Assembly: GCF_001649575.2 (NCBI RefSeq)
Contig: NC_051452.1
Coordinates: forward strand, 14,708,856 to 14,772,855
Length of the DNA stretch: 64,000 bases
From: Kryptolebias marmoratus
Lineage: Eukaryota; Chordata; Actinopteri; Cyprinodontiformes; Rivulidae
Reading direction: 5' to 3'
The position numbers and the translations under genes were made by a program. The first letter of the stretch is position 1; the number at the start of each line of letters is the position of its first letter. This document shows positions 46,431-57,034 of the stretch, piece after piece. The notes beneath the pieces were generated by a model. It saw only the letters and a list, made by a program, of their open reading frames with translations. It was not told where the DNA came from and did no database searches.

Positions 46431-46890
46431 GGGGTGGCCAGATGGGGGCTGCTACTAATCTTGGGCTGGCACTCCAAAACTGTCAAGTATTTTATTACAG
46501 CAATGTATGGGTAAAGGTAGTATCTCACTAGGCTGCCACTGTTGGTGACTAGTTGAAGACAAAAAGATTGTGATAAAATGAGTAAATTTGGTGCAATGAT
46601 AGCTTATTTTTAAGGAAAAGTAACCAAAATTAGGTATTTTTTTTAGTGACGGTAGTCATCACACGAAAACTTTATTCTTTAATGTGCCAGTGCAGAAAAC
46701 ATTCCAGTGATAAAACCAGTATATCTAGGAATTCTGTGCCGTATTAGCATCTGTATTTCATAGTAAGGGGTTAGTAAAAATTAAAAATTGGAAACAAAAC
46801 TGCAAAAAAGGTACACAAGTTTATTGTTCAAATTCACAGTAAGGTGCAATAGGAGTGCCTGGGAAGGCAATAAGAGTCATTTAAATGATA
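46430..46890. other. Intergenic, nothing recognised
   Basis: Mixed to AT-rich; no gene or clear repeat ends. Confidence 0.35.
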
Positions 46891-47175
46891 AATGGCTTGC
46901 ACTTTATCTAGTCCAAGGACCCAAAAGCGCTTCACATTACAATCATTCACCCACACACTGATGGCAGTAAGCTACATTGTAGCCACAGCTGCCCTGGGGT
47001 AGGCTGACAGAAGTGAGGCTGCCATCACACTGGTGCCACCGAGCTCTCTGACCATCACCAGTAGGCAAGGTGGGTGAAGCTTCTTGCCCAAGGGCACAAT
47101 AGCTGAGACAGCCAGAGTGGGGGCTTGAACCACCAACCCTCCGGTTACAGGACGAACCATTACCTCCTGCGCCCA
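46890..47175 (-). mobile_element. Fish interspersed repeat (LINE-like end fragment)
   Basis: Contains TCATTCACCCACACACTGAT, GCTACATTGTAGCCACAGCT, GTGCCACCGAGCTCTCTGAC, CTTCTTGCCCAAGGGCACAA and CCGGTTACAGGACGAACC. This phrase order is a hallmark of an abundant fish repeat. A 62-residue frame within it is not a gene. Confidence 0.7.
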
Positions 47176-47439
47176 GATTTAAAATTGTTGAACAAGTACA
47201 GCATCAGAGCATCTCGGTTGAACGCCCAGCCGGATGGTTTGCAGCAATAATTTTCCGATAAGAGAGCCATCTGAAAGACATACACATACATATACATGAA
47301 CCTGCAGTTTTTACAGCATTGTACACAGGACTTATAGTAGACAATGACTGTAGCAAGCTAGCGTTAGCTGACCCTCATATGCTAGTTTGTATCTTCTCAT
47401 CTTTGGATTGATGCAGCTGTATCTCTTCACAAACTCTCA

Positions 47440-47760
47440 TGTTTGGCTGTGGAACAGTGGTTAGAGCAGTTGTCAAGAAAGTCATAGGTTCAATTCCTGG
47501 CAGCAGACACATGTCAAAGTGTCCCTGGGCAAGACACTGACCCCCTCATTGCCTCTGATGTTTGCCCCTTTAATGTATAAATGGAGTTTAAAGCACTGAT
47601 TAGACTCTGTAGACTGATTTCAAAATTCAGATTATCTTTTAGAGATGTAGCAGAGTGCTGTATGAATGTGTGTAGATGGAGAAATGAGGCCACAGATTGG
47701 GTTGTAATAAAGCTCTTTGAGTTGGCTAGAAAGGTGCTATATAAGAGTAGACCATTTAGT
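47440..47760 (+). mobile_element. tRNA-derived SINE with LINE-like tail
   Basis: The 5' part has a pol III A-box-like TGGTTAGAGCAGTTG (about 47458-47472) and a B-box-like GGTTCAATTCC (47487-47497). The body has TGGGCAAGACACTGACCCC. The tail reads GCTCTTTGAGTTGGC ... GGTGCTATATAAG, the LINE-type end that lets a SINE be copied in trans. Length about 320 bases; no coding capacity. Confidence 0.75.
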
Positions 47761-48520
47761 TTTGCAGTGTTTCGTCTCGCCGCCTGCAGCTTCTCTGGCT
47801 GTCTGATTTCACCTTGAGCCTGACGAAAAGCCACAGCAGCAGCAGCTATTCCATCACCTCGATGTCTTCCATTGCTAATGTTTGCCTTGTAAACAACGTG
47901 GAAGTCTCAGGTGGACGTGGACCACCCGCTCACATCGAGGTAGCAGAAAAAAAATAATGGGGAGAGTAGAGACAAATAGAGCCCAATCAAGGCAAGCCGG
48001 GGTGAGACTGGACAATTAAAAAACTGGCCTTGTACACACAAGTCCCCTGTCCAAGGCCATGAGAACATCATTAGTAATTTGAAATTCCACAAAACGATAT
48101 ATTCAAACAGACTTACATATTACATACAAACCAACAGAACAATAGAGCTCTGGCAGTCCAGAATTACGGAACCAAGTTTAAAGTTTTGTGATGCGTTCCA
48201 GATGCCTGACATAATTTTTTCTGAAATTGGTCTTCCGAAATTTCTTAACTTTTCAGCGACACAAGAGTGAGGTTTTCTACTCATGCAATAAAACTGAAAA
48301 CCGCTGAAAATGTTTTGAAACAAATTGGAAACTTCCTTTCTTTTTTTTCACCAATAGCTCTCAGCTCAGCAAGATACTACTTTAAGGACTCCCCTTCAGG
48401 ATAGCCACAACTCCACTTGTTGCCTAAATTCAAATTTGTAAATAATAATAATAATGTAAGATATGACTGTTTGAGTAGAGGGGGGTTAGAGATATCTACA
48501 ACAGGTAAGATCATTAGATT
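47760..48520. other. Intergenic, nothing firmly recognised
   Basis: Mixed composition. Two opposite-strand short frames at 48079-48323 have no motif I recognise. (TAA)n at 48441-48455. Confidence 0.35.
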
Positions 48521-48524
48521 TTAC

Positions 48525-48600
48525 CACTTGGATCTGTCTCATCTCTGGGATGTTTTTCTTGACATTTCCTTCGGAATAAACTGTTAAAAAATCAACTGCG
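48525..48600 (-). repeat. Dispersed repeat, family E copy
   Basis: CTTGGATCTGTCTCATCTCT then GGGATGTTTTTCTTGAC, matched inverted at 60590-60635 (GCAGAACATCCCAGGGATGA then GACAGATCCAAG). The match extends weakly through an ACTGTTAAAAAATCAA word. Confidence 0.6.
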
Positions 48601-49150
48601 TCTTTCCTGTCTTCCCAGCATTAGAAGATCAAACCATCACTTTACGCACATTCTTAACAAATTTATAGGTGCTATTACTAACATAGGAATCAGAACACCT
48701 TTATATTTTCCTCCATGCTGGTATTCACATAGGTCAAACATTAGTGCATCGTCAAATGGTTTTATTTTATTTTCATGCAAATAGGAATGGTATATGTCCT
48801 TGTAAATCAAATTTGTGCTGAAATGGGCTATAAAGTGTTTTTGTTGCCCTGTATTATGAACAGCATCAATCTGATGGGCTCAAACTTTAATGAATTAATT
48901 CTCTATAAAACAGAAATACAGCCTGTACGTCTCCTGAGATTTACAGTATTTTTTTCTTCTCATCTCAGTTTATTTTTATTCATGCGGTTTAAATTCACAG
49001 CACCAGTCACTTTAGACGGAAAGAAAAAACAGCAAAAAAAACAAGCTGGATTAAATGTGGTCAGTTAAATCAAGCTTAATCCCTGTTTTTTGCAGTTATA
49101 GATCCAATGGTAATCCAACGCAACTGAGCAGTCAGATTCAGTTTATTATC
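48600..49150. other. AT-rich intergenic DNA
   Basis: One 97-residue frame (48775-49068, +), hydrophobic and without a recognised motif. Probably chance. Confidence 0.35.
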
Positions 49151-49430
49151 ACCCAAAGGTGGAGGGATAATGTTTTTGCTCTTGTCTTTGTGAGTTTGTT
49201 TGTCTGTACCGTTAACATGAATCACTGAATGGATTTTATTTAAACTTTCAAAAAGTGGTCACTGGGTTGACTTCTGTAACTGATTAACTTTTGGAATCAA
49301 CTTGATTCAAGATGGCAGCAAACACAAAAATGATTACAGTTCAATCAGTTTGACAGTTAGACTGTGTTTAAAACTTTGCTATTAACTACTGAAGTCAACT
49401 CTGTTTATTAGCCAACTATTTCATGAACCA
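49150..49430 (-). repeat. Family B copy, interrupted at its right end
   Basis: Family words CACTGAATGGATTTTATTT, TTCTGTAACTGATTAACTTT, and CAAGATGGCAGC (49308-49319). Its downstream part resumes after the non-LTR insertion at 50616. Confidence 0.72.
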
Positions 49431-50615
49431 TCCATCCATCCATTCTCTTCCGCTTATCCGGGGTCGGGTCGCGGGGGCAGCAGCCTAAGCAGGGAGACCC
49501 AGACTTCCCTCTCCCCAGCCACTTGGGCCAGCTCCTCCGGGGGAATCCCAAGGCGTTCCCAGGCCAGCCGAGAAACATNNNNNNNNNNNNNNNNNNNNNN
49601 NNNNNNNNNNNNNNNNNNNNNNNNNNNNNNNNNNNNNNNNNNNNNNNNNNNNNNNNNNNNNNNNNNNNNNNNNNNNNNNNNNNNNNNNNNNNNNNNNNNN
49701 NNNNNNNNNNNNNNNNNNNNNNNNNNNNNNNNNNNNNNNNNNNNNNNNNNNNNNNNNNNNNNNNNNNNNNNNNNNNNNNNNNNNNNNNNNNNNNNNNNNN
49801 NNNNNNNNNNNNNNNNNNNNNNNNNNNNNNNNNNNNNNNNNNNNNNNNNNNNNNNNNNNNNNNNNNNNNNNNNNNNNNNNNNNNNNNNNNNNNNNNNNNN
49901 NNNNNNNNNNNNNNNNNNNNNNNNNNNNNNNNNNNNNNNNNNNNNNNNNNNNNNNNNNNNNNNNNNNNNNNNNNNNNNNNNNNNNNNNNNNNNNNNNNNN
50001 NNNNNNNNNNNNNNNNNNNNNNNNNNNNNNNNNNNNNNNNNNNNNNNNNNNNNNNNNNNNNNNNNNNNNNNNNNNNNNNNNNNNNNNNNNNNNNNNNNNN
50101 NNNNNNNNNNNNNNNNNNNNNNNNNNNNNNNNNNNNNNNNNNNNNNNNNNNNNNNNNNNNNNNNNNNNNNNNNNNNNNNNNNNNNNNNNNNNNNNNNNNN
50201 NNNNNNNNNNNNNNNNNNNNNNNNNNNNNNNNNNNNNNNNNNNNNNNNNNNNNNNNNNNNNNNNNNNNNNNNNNNNNNNNNNNNNNNNNNNNNNNNNNNN
50301 NNNNNNNNNNNNNNNNNNNNNNNNNNNNNNNNNNNNNNNNNNNNNNNNNNNNNNNNNNNNNNNNNNNNNNNNNNNNNNNNNNNNNNNNNNNNNNNNNNNN
50401 NNNNNNNNNNNNNNNNNAGATTCCCCGAGGGACACGGTCGAACGCCTTCTCCAAGTCCACAAAACACATGTAGACTGGTTGGGCGAACTCCCATGCACCC
50501 TCAAGGACCCTGCTGAGAGTATAGAGCTGGTCCAGTGTTCCACGGCCAGGACGAAAAACCACACTGCTCTTCCTGAATCCGAGGTTCGACAATCCGACGG
50601 ACCCTCCTCTGGTTC
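49431..50615 (-). mobile_element. Non-LTR retrotransposon insertion, 5'-truncated (spans a gap)
   Basis: Read on the minus strand, 50418-50592 encodes a reverse-transcriptase fragment with SSVVFRPGRGTLDQLYTLSR and YMCFVDLEKAFDRVPRG (palm motif with the first catalytic Asp). The left end reads CCATCCATCCATTCTCTTCC, i.e. the element's (ATGG)n 3' terminus. Exact 13-base target duplications ATTTCATGAACCA flank it at 49418-49430 and 50616-50628. The middle (49579-50417) is unknown bases. At about 1.2 kb it is 5'-truncated, as most such copies are. Clade (RTE-like or I-like) is not settled. Confidence 0.9.
49579..50417. other. Assembly gap (N, 839 bases)
   Basis: Falls inside the retrotransposon. 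Long frames across it are not real. Confidence 0.99.
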
Positions 50616-50628
50616 ATTTCATGAACCA

Positions 50629-51060
50629 GTGGATTTTAAAGAAACTTTAAGCTCTGTCAACCCTGTTAGCAAAATATCTCAGAAAAAGCTACACAGATTT
50701 CAATGAAATTCACTGAAAGTTACCATTGGATGAAAGTCTACAGCTGATTAATTCTTGGAGTCAAACCATTTCAAGATGGCCGCCACAGCCAACTGTTTTT
50801 AGCTAACAGGAAAATGGCTATACCTTTGCGAGTTTTACAGATAATGAGATAACATTTGGTGTGGTAGTAGCCGAGAGTCATTCACAACACATGCTCTGAG
50901 TGCTAACAAATCACACGAGATATTGCAGTTGAGTTATTTTCAAAGTGTGATCAAAACAACTCCAGCTCTCTTATTTCTCACCATAAGATGATTTTAGTCT
51001 AAAATTCTGACATGGAAGGCAGCAGGTGATGTGCATTACTTCAAGGAAACCTAGGCATTT
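50629..51060 (-). repeat. Family B sequence: rest of the interrupted copy plus a second copy
   Basis: GTGGATTTTAAAGAAACTTT completes the interrupted copy. From about 50650 a second reverse copy follows: GCAAAATATCTCAG, CAAGATGGCCGCC (50772-50784), GGTGTGGTAGTAGCCGAGAG, CACAACACATGCTCTGAGTG. Confidence 0.78.
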
Positions 51061-51580
51061 AATTAGTATTTAAATGTCAGTTAATGAATTTATTTAGATA
51101 ACCCAGAAGTTGCATTGTGCCTTCAAGGGCTCTGGTAGTTTAACATTTACGAAAAGCTCTGATATGTTTTTGTGGCTTATTTTGTGTAATCTTGCATAAA
51201 AATGTTCCAAAGACCCACTAGTTCGTATAAAGAAAAAGAAGAAGAAAAAAAGACTCCCAAGTTATTTTTTTCTCACTGCAGTCATGTACCTCAGATCTGT
51301 ATGAACACAATCCTGGAAGAGAGGCAGACGGAGGAATAAAGGCAGGAAGAAAACAGTCCACTGGTGCTAATTCAAGGACATCATGGAGAGGTGAGCTTCC
51401 CTGAGTGCTGACCTCAGCATGGCTGCACAGTTGACCTGCTATTTTTTTTTATAACTACTGTACATTTTGCTCTCAACCTTCCTTTAGAATATGCAACACT
51501 ACATATTCTCTCTTTCTTTCTTTTTTTTTTTCCCAGCACCCACACACGTATGCTGTCAACTTAATGGGGGTGTTAGTCGT
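51060..51580. other. Intergenic with T/AAG-rich runs
   Basis: A GAAGAAGAAA run near 51227-51250 and TTTC/T runs near 51510-51533. The segment 51290-51430 has mixed composition and could be regulatory. Confidence 0.3.
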
Positions 51581-51790
51581 ACCAATGAACTGACAGCTCT
51601 TCAGTCTTTGATTTCCTGTTCAAACCTGGTCTCCCTGCTGATGCTTTGATAAGCCACTAACTGGGACATTTCCATTCTAATTAGAGCCTCATTTGCTAAT
51701 TTCATATTGCCTCGCTGTAATTATAAGTGGGAAATATATAATTTAGGGGGCTAACGGATGTTTTCTCTCTGTTCAGAGGTAAGTGCTTTG
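51580..51790. promoter_or_regulatory. Strong candidate CNE about 2.3-2.5 kb upstream of the fign promoter
   Basis: Contains AGTCTTTGATTTCCTG (TCF-like), CCATTCTAATTAGAGCC, CATTTGCTAATTTCATATTG and GCTGTAATTATAAG. The dense homeodomain core (TAATTA) content in unique sequence and its proximity to the fign promoter make it a good enhancer candidate. Confidence 0.42.
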
Positions 51791-54000
51791 GTTTATCGCA
51801 TGTGGCAACTTTTTTATTGTTTTATCCATAAACGAATTTGAAGTTGAGATAAACTTAAGCTTAAAGACTAAATGAAAAGAGCTTTTTTTAATTATTTGTC
51901 TTTGTCTTTTAAACATTTCCGCTTCATCTTTGAGGTAAATCCTACAAACTAGTTAAGATCACCCTTAATATTGTTTTGTTCACAATTTTTGTATGCTTTG
52001 TTTTGAAAAAAAAAAGAAGCATGCAAAATATACATCGTATTTTGAAGCTTGATCTGGTGTAGTGCGCCATAATGGTAGCAGAGTACTCTATGACGTGGAC
52101 AGAAGTTGCAAAAACTGAAAATGCTTTGATGCATTCCCCCATACACAACAAGAAGATTTGGACGAGATGAATGAGGAAACCCAGCCTTCTTTGGAGCTCT
52201 ACAGCTCACATACTTCACAGAAAAAACATCATTCAAAGTTTAAAGTGACAGTTAGTACTTTATCAGGAGCATGGACTATGGAGAAAGAGGCAAAAGTCTT
52301 CATACAGGCTAGGCTAATTGTTAGCCAAATCAGCACCAGCTTTTTAAAACAGTTTTTTAAGCCTATAAAACAACTTTTTCTCAAAAACAAGACACTAGCT
52401 TGAAAGAACGCTACACTGGCTAATTTACACTTTTGCATGACATCGTTTCTTTAGTCACTGAACACTTTTGGTCCGCGCACATGTATGCATCCGCGCAGTA
52501 ACATGGACGTTGTTTGGATTCTTGCAGAAATGTGTAAAGATTTAATATTGCCTAAGGTAGAGTTCTTTCACACCAGTATGTCAATTTGAGAAAGACTTGT
52601 TTTAGTAGTCTGAAAATTAAAAAAAAGCACTTCTTTGGGTAGCCATTGGCCAAGCCTGGACAAAGACATTAGCAATTTTCTCAATACTCTGTGCTGATAA
52701 GTACTAACTACTTATAACTATTAGCCAGAACTTTATTTTAGAGTTGACTGGACTATCCCTTTAACCAGGTCATAGAAAGCTGGACTTCAGATGGCTGAAG
52801 TGCTATTTTATCTTTTAAAGTTTGAAATGTTCACAAAATGTTCAACTGATAGTTTATAGTGTCACATCCTAACTTTTGCACTGTCTGAACTTTACAAAAC
52901 ACTGCAAAGTCTTCTTACTTACACAAGTTTTTAAGTACATGTAAAAATTATACATCAAAATGAAGGCATTTTTGTCTTCTTTCACCCAGTGTCCCGCTCA
53001 CTACTATAGAACTTACATTTTTTTCTCAAATCCCCCCAGAGTGCAGAAAGCACACATTCAAGCTTCAATAAACTTGAGTTAAATTTTAGCCCAAAATAAT
53101 CTATCATGTATAAAGCTAATAATGTGTCATATCTCCAAAATAAAACAGTGTGAGAACATAAAAAAATCCCCGTGTGTGAGTGTCAGAGTCTGCTGCCACT
53201 CTTGCTTCAAAACTTTTTAAGATACAAATTTTAGTTTTTACACAGCGACACTTTGTTTGAAGCTTCTTTTTTAGTCTGTGTTTCTGTCTGCCTGTGAGAG
53301 AAACAGGTGTGTGGTTACCATGGTTACCCTAATGCGCCACTCCCAGCAGCTTAAAAAGTACTCATTGCAAACTATATATAGCCTATATAGAAAAAACATG
53401 AAAAGTTATTCTGAAGTGAAGCCAATGGTGTACTTTGAAAGGGTTTACTCCAGTAGTTTTCTAAATGTATTGATACAGAATTCTGAAATGCGGGTATGCA
53501 CTTAATGTAAACGAAGCACTCGGCTAAATCTGTGGAAAACCACAAGGATGCTTGAGTTACTGATCTGCATAAGGCTGGCTGTAGTCTGCGTAGGTAAACA
53601 AATATGGTCGCTTTAGACAAAAGTAGAATCTCTGAGAAGACACTTATATGTTTATACGTAAATTGTCAGAAACAGCTCTTCCATAAATGTTGCCATTGTT
53701 GACCTATTTTCAGTCACTTTGGCTGTTTCCACAGGTGAACAAACACAAGGTTGTTGGCAGTTGCTCACAAATTTTGCTTACAATTTTTAATTTAAGGATA
53801 CATTGATATAAGAAGAAAAACTGCAGACTTTGTTCCTTGATGATTTTGTTTACCGTTCTTCATGACATTGCAGTTAATAATACCTTAAACATTTCTTTTG
53901 ATCTTCACACTTCTTATGCAGTATATACAGCAGCATGTTAGCATTTTTTTTTTTGTCTTCGATCAGATAATTACAAAGTTATGCTGTAATTGCGGGCAGT
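51790..54000. other. AT-rich upstream region with repeat debris
   Basis: A family F-like relic lies at about 52540-52750. An inverted word GGTTACCATGGTTACC is at 53314-53329 (RFX/X-box-like, one mismatch from symmetry). Several short frames on both strands (60-95 residues) show no motif, so no gene is called. Confidence 0.35.
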
Positions 54001-54088
54001 AGCTTCAGAATGTCTTCAGACATGTTATAGCTGCTCAGTCTCACCCTCGCAGGCGGCTCTCTCCCCCACCTCTCGCTCCTTGGTGTGA

Positions 54089-54099
54089 GCGCATGCGCA
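54089..54099. promoter_or_regulatory. NRF1-type binding site
   Basis: GCGCATGCGCA is the palindromic NRF1 core, positioned at the front of the CpG island and about 300 bases ahead of the proposed first splice donor. Binding is inferred from the motif only. Confidence 0.6.
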
Positions 54100-54109
54100 G
54101 TGGGGGCAG

Positions 54110-54394
54110 TACTGGTCAGTCTGAAGCAGCTGTTCGGGGGGCTGCTGCTGAAATTCCAACATGGCAGTGGCTGTGGTCAGTGCTTCCTGCATGAACTCGG
54201 GATGGTTTCACCTCGCGCGCAGCCCGGCTTAACCTCGCCACCGGCAGAACCGCCTCCTTCACCGGAACCGATGCGACCCTAACTGCGCCCACACACCCCC
54301 TACGTGAGGGGTCAACCTGTCGCTGACTAAGAAAAAGCAAAGCAAAAAAAAAAAAAAAAAACGGAGGGGGGAAAAACCGGAGAAAAAAACACAG
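54110..54394 (+). other. fign: Proposed fign 5'-UTR exon 1 (5' limit approximate)
   Basis: The right edge is set by a consensus donor, CACAG|GTAAGG, with the cut after 54394. The matching acceptor is at 54928. The left edge is a guess within the CpG island. The exon would carry an 18-A run (54344-54361), and short upstream ATGs could occur depending on the true start. No coding role is proposed. Confidence 0.5.
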
Positions 54395-54928
54395 GTAAGG
54401 AAGGACTGACAGTCCGGCGCTGCGGCTACAATTAGAGCGAGCGAGCGCGCGCGCCAGGACAGGACACTAGCTTAAAGCAGAGTGCGCGTGTGCGGTTTGT
54501 GGTTTGAGAAGTTTTCCAACGCTTCGAGTGAGAAACATGATATAACACCGCGTACGACGTGTTGTTTTCTTGCTTATTTTCTTTATTGACCGAGCGCACC
54601 TGCGGCTCGGCGGAGTCGCACGCGGACAGGTTGGGTGTCCGTGTGCGTTCATGTCGGCCGTCGGCGGCGGCGAGGAAATAACGTCCAGCCTCCGGGAGTC
54701 GGCGGCGGCTCGGTCACAAGTTGCCCCCCGGATAGGCTGCGCGTTTCCCGGGCGTCATGAGGCGCTGTAGGTCCGGAGCCTGTTGAATTTCCTCCACCTG
54801 TCACCCCGGGCTCCACTTTCTGATGCATGTAGGGCTTAGAATAAACACAGTGCTTCATTTCTCCATCTGTTTGGTGTTTGGCTTCATTTTCCTCCACAAA
54901 TTAATTCCTGTTTTTCCTCTGATTCCAG
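54395..54928 (+). other. fign: Proposed fign intron 1 (534 bases)
   Basis: Begins GTAAGGAAGG and ends with a strong pyrimidine tract and acceptor, TTTTTCCTCTGATTCCAG. CpG-rich in its first two thirds. Overlapping short frames on both strands come from the high GC content. Confidence 0.55.
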
Positions 54929-54934
54929 CACGAC

Positions 54935-54959
54935 ATGATCAGCAGCAGCAGCGTCTATG
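54935..54959 (+). CDS. fign: Fidgetin, first coding exon (N-terminal 8 residues plus 1 base)
   Basis: Fidgetin is an AAA-family ATPase that severs microtubules and trims their minus ends, acting at centrosomes and in the nucleus (established for the mammalian and fly proteins). Seen here: exon 54929-54959 starts after a strong acceptor. ATG at 54935 has G at -3. Eight codons give MISSSSVY, and G at 54959 is the first base of a split Gly codon, followed by donor GTAAGG. Mammalian fidgetin begins MISSTSVYG (from memory), a match at 8 of 9, and it too keeps these codons on a small exon before one large coding exon. The Thr-to-Ser difference falls in a run of four AGC codons. The rest of the protein, with its AAA domain, must lie beyond 64000. 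A chance match in so short a peptide is possible, but the splice signals and CpG promoter argue for it. Confidence 0.75.
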
Positions 54960-54999
54960 GTAAGGCTCTTTTTTTATTTATATTTGATAATTTTTTTAT

Positions 55000-56160
55000 T
55001 CTGTCACTCTCTCCTTTTTTTAAATTTTATTATTGCTGTTTAAGAAGCAGTGGAAAAAATATGGGCAGATTGACCAGCTGGTGGAGATCAATCCACAGGA
55101 AAATGTCATTTTTTTTGTTTTAATTTATGGGATAATTATCTAATAACAGTAACACTATGTGGCACATACAATCTGGTAATTAATGTTTGGTCACTACAGT
55201 GAGCGGGCTACTTTTAAATTACAGAAAACCTAATATAAGAAATTAAAAAAAGAGAAATTTGAACTTTTCTAACCCTTGGACCGGCTCTTTTATATGTATA
55301 TTTTTTTTACATCATCAGATTCAAACCCTCCAAAACACACCGATCCTTTAATAGGTGGACCAGACTTCCTGCGAATGAGGCCTCAGTCCCAACAAAGTGA
55401 AATTCTGTTCCTTTTAGATCCATAATAATAATAATAAATAAATAAATCAAAGCTCAGAGATCGTTGCCTCACCTCGACACTTGAGGATTTAATCAAACGT
55501 TTTCAAAACTGTGCATTAAGCCTGCAACTTTTCAGGTGTTTGAACGGATTCCCGGTTATTCCTGTGACTGCGCTCTCTGTGCAGCAGCCATTAGTGAGGA
55601 CTCGACCTCTCACCTTTGCCCCCCCCACCTCCGTACATGCAAACGCGTCGCCCGCTCTTTCCTGCCTTTCCTGGGCGAACACGGCGCCGAGTCTGAGGGT
55701 TCTGTGGGCGTGCACGCTATTTGTGCTTCATTTTTGTGAAACAGTTGAAAAATGACGCTAATTGACATGTGGTTTAGACTTGTAGATATTAGTCTAATTG
55801 CTTGCTTATGGCTGAGCTGATGCCGCCGGGCCTGATAGGATGCATTTTGAACGTATGTGTGTGATGGTGTAGAAGAAGCGGCGTCGGCTCATTTCATGTA
55901 TATAATCTAGATATTCAGATGTTGCTTTTGTTCCTCTAACTTCTTCAGCTTTAGATCTGTAAGCGTGACAGTGACAGTAGCTATAATCCCCCTCATTATA
56001 CACAGAACGTATCCCCTCACATCTCCGATGGACCCCCAGTCCAGCTAATAGGGACAGATAGAGGGGAGATAATAGGGATTGAAGGAAGAAGTGGCTCCCC
56101 TTGTTTCCTCTGCCTGGATTTTTCTAAATACAGACCCTCAAATGAACACAGAGAGCCATG
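55000..56160. other. Intronic DNA, nothing firmly recognised
   Basis: AT-rich to 55490 with an (ATA)n/(AATA)n patch at 55422-55447. The segment 55520-55740 is GC-richer, with short frames open on both strands and no coding support. 55760-56060 is mixed and may hold a weak regulatory block. Confidence 0.35.
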
Positions 56161-56310
56161 NNNNNNNNNNNNNNNNNNNNNNNNNNNNNNNNNNNNNNNN
56201 NNNNNNNNNNNNNNNNNNNNNNNNNNNNNNNNNNNNNNNNNNNNNNNNNNNNNNNNNNNNNNNNNNNNNNNNNNNNNNNNNNNNNNNNNNNNNNNNNNNN
56301 NNNNNNNNNN
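56161..56310. other. Assembly gap (N, 150 bases) ending in an A-run
   Basis: Unknown bases followed by 19 A (56311-56329) and a T-run (56336-56348). Homopolymers probably caused the gap. Confidence 0.99.
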
Positions 56311-56459
56311 AAAAAAAAAAAAAAAAAAACATTTCTTTTTTTTTTTTTGACAGAGACAGTTTGGTTGTTTGAACCACGTCCATATCAGTGGCTTCCTCCC
56401 TGTCTGAGCGTCCTGACAAAAAAAGGGGCCTCTTCAGGCGAGATCCGGGCAGGGTTGTC

Positions 56460-56870
56460 ATCTTTTAGCAAATATGTTAAGTGTTATCTTTTGTGCTCTT
56501 GGCTCGCCGAGTCCAGCCGGACCCCATGGGAGCCCGGCGCATGCAAATAGAACAAATCCCTCTCGGAGCTGTCTGTCTGTTTCGCTCTCCTCCCCCTTCC
56601 CGCTCCCCTTCTTCTTCCCCATGTTTGCTCGACGGTGCCTGTCTTGTCTCCTCACTCCCTTGTCCACTTGTTCCCCCTCTCCTCTTCCCCGTCTCCGTCC
56701 CAGAAGACGGTCGGGGGCTTTGTGTCAGCTAACTGCAGCTCGGCTGTGCGGTCTTTGTGCCCGCATCTTGCTGTTAGCCCCCTCCTCGCTCATCTAAGTT
56801 CTTCCTCCCAGAGATGGCAAGCAGCTGGCGGTAGCACCGCAGCCCGCGTCTCTCCGTAGATGAGCGGACG
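56460..56870. promoter_or_regulatory. Candidate intronic CNE
   Basis: CGGCGCATGCAAATAGAAC (about 56536-56554) contains a perfect octamer ATGCAAAT. A C/T-rich stretch (56575-56710) and CpG-containing sequence follow. Several Ser/Pro-rich frames on the + strand come from the CT-rich tract. Confidence 0.36.
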
Positions 56871-57034
56871 CCAATTCCTGAAAATCCTTGACACTCCCCC
56901 CTCCCCCCCTTTTGCTACACTGACTGCATTTTATTTAGTTTCTACTGTGGGGGAGACTTGTTTGTCATGGCAGTTGTTGGTGATTAAGGTTATTTTTTTT
57001 AATTATTGTTTTCACAATTTATTTTTAATCCAAC

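Larger units (their letters stand above)
54030..54780 (+). promoter_or_regulatory. fign: CpG-island promoter of fign
   Basis: CpG density jumps here relative to both sides (for example GAGCGAGCGCGCGCGCC at 54437-54453 and the 54595-54730 stretch). There is no TATA box. A near-perfect NRF1 motif GCGCATGCGCA lies at 54089-54099. The region covers the proposed 5'-UTR exon and most of the following 534-base intron. This is the usual promoter form for a widely expressed vertebrate gene. The start site itself cannot be set from sequence alone. Confidence 0.72.

Noticed and set aside
47440..47500. Functional tRNA gene
   Set aside because: A- and B-box-like words are present, but there is no cloverleaf and a LINE-type tail follows, so it is a SINE.
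49408..50592. Frames of 316-394 residues across the gap
   Set aside because: Most residues are unknown bases; only the RT fragment at 50418-50592 is real, and it belongs to a retrotransposon.
54085..54282. 65-residue frame in the CpG island as an alternative first coding exon
   Set aside because: It opens at a GTG and not an ATG at 54085 and ends in-frame before the donor; high-GC chance frame.
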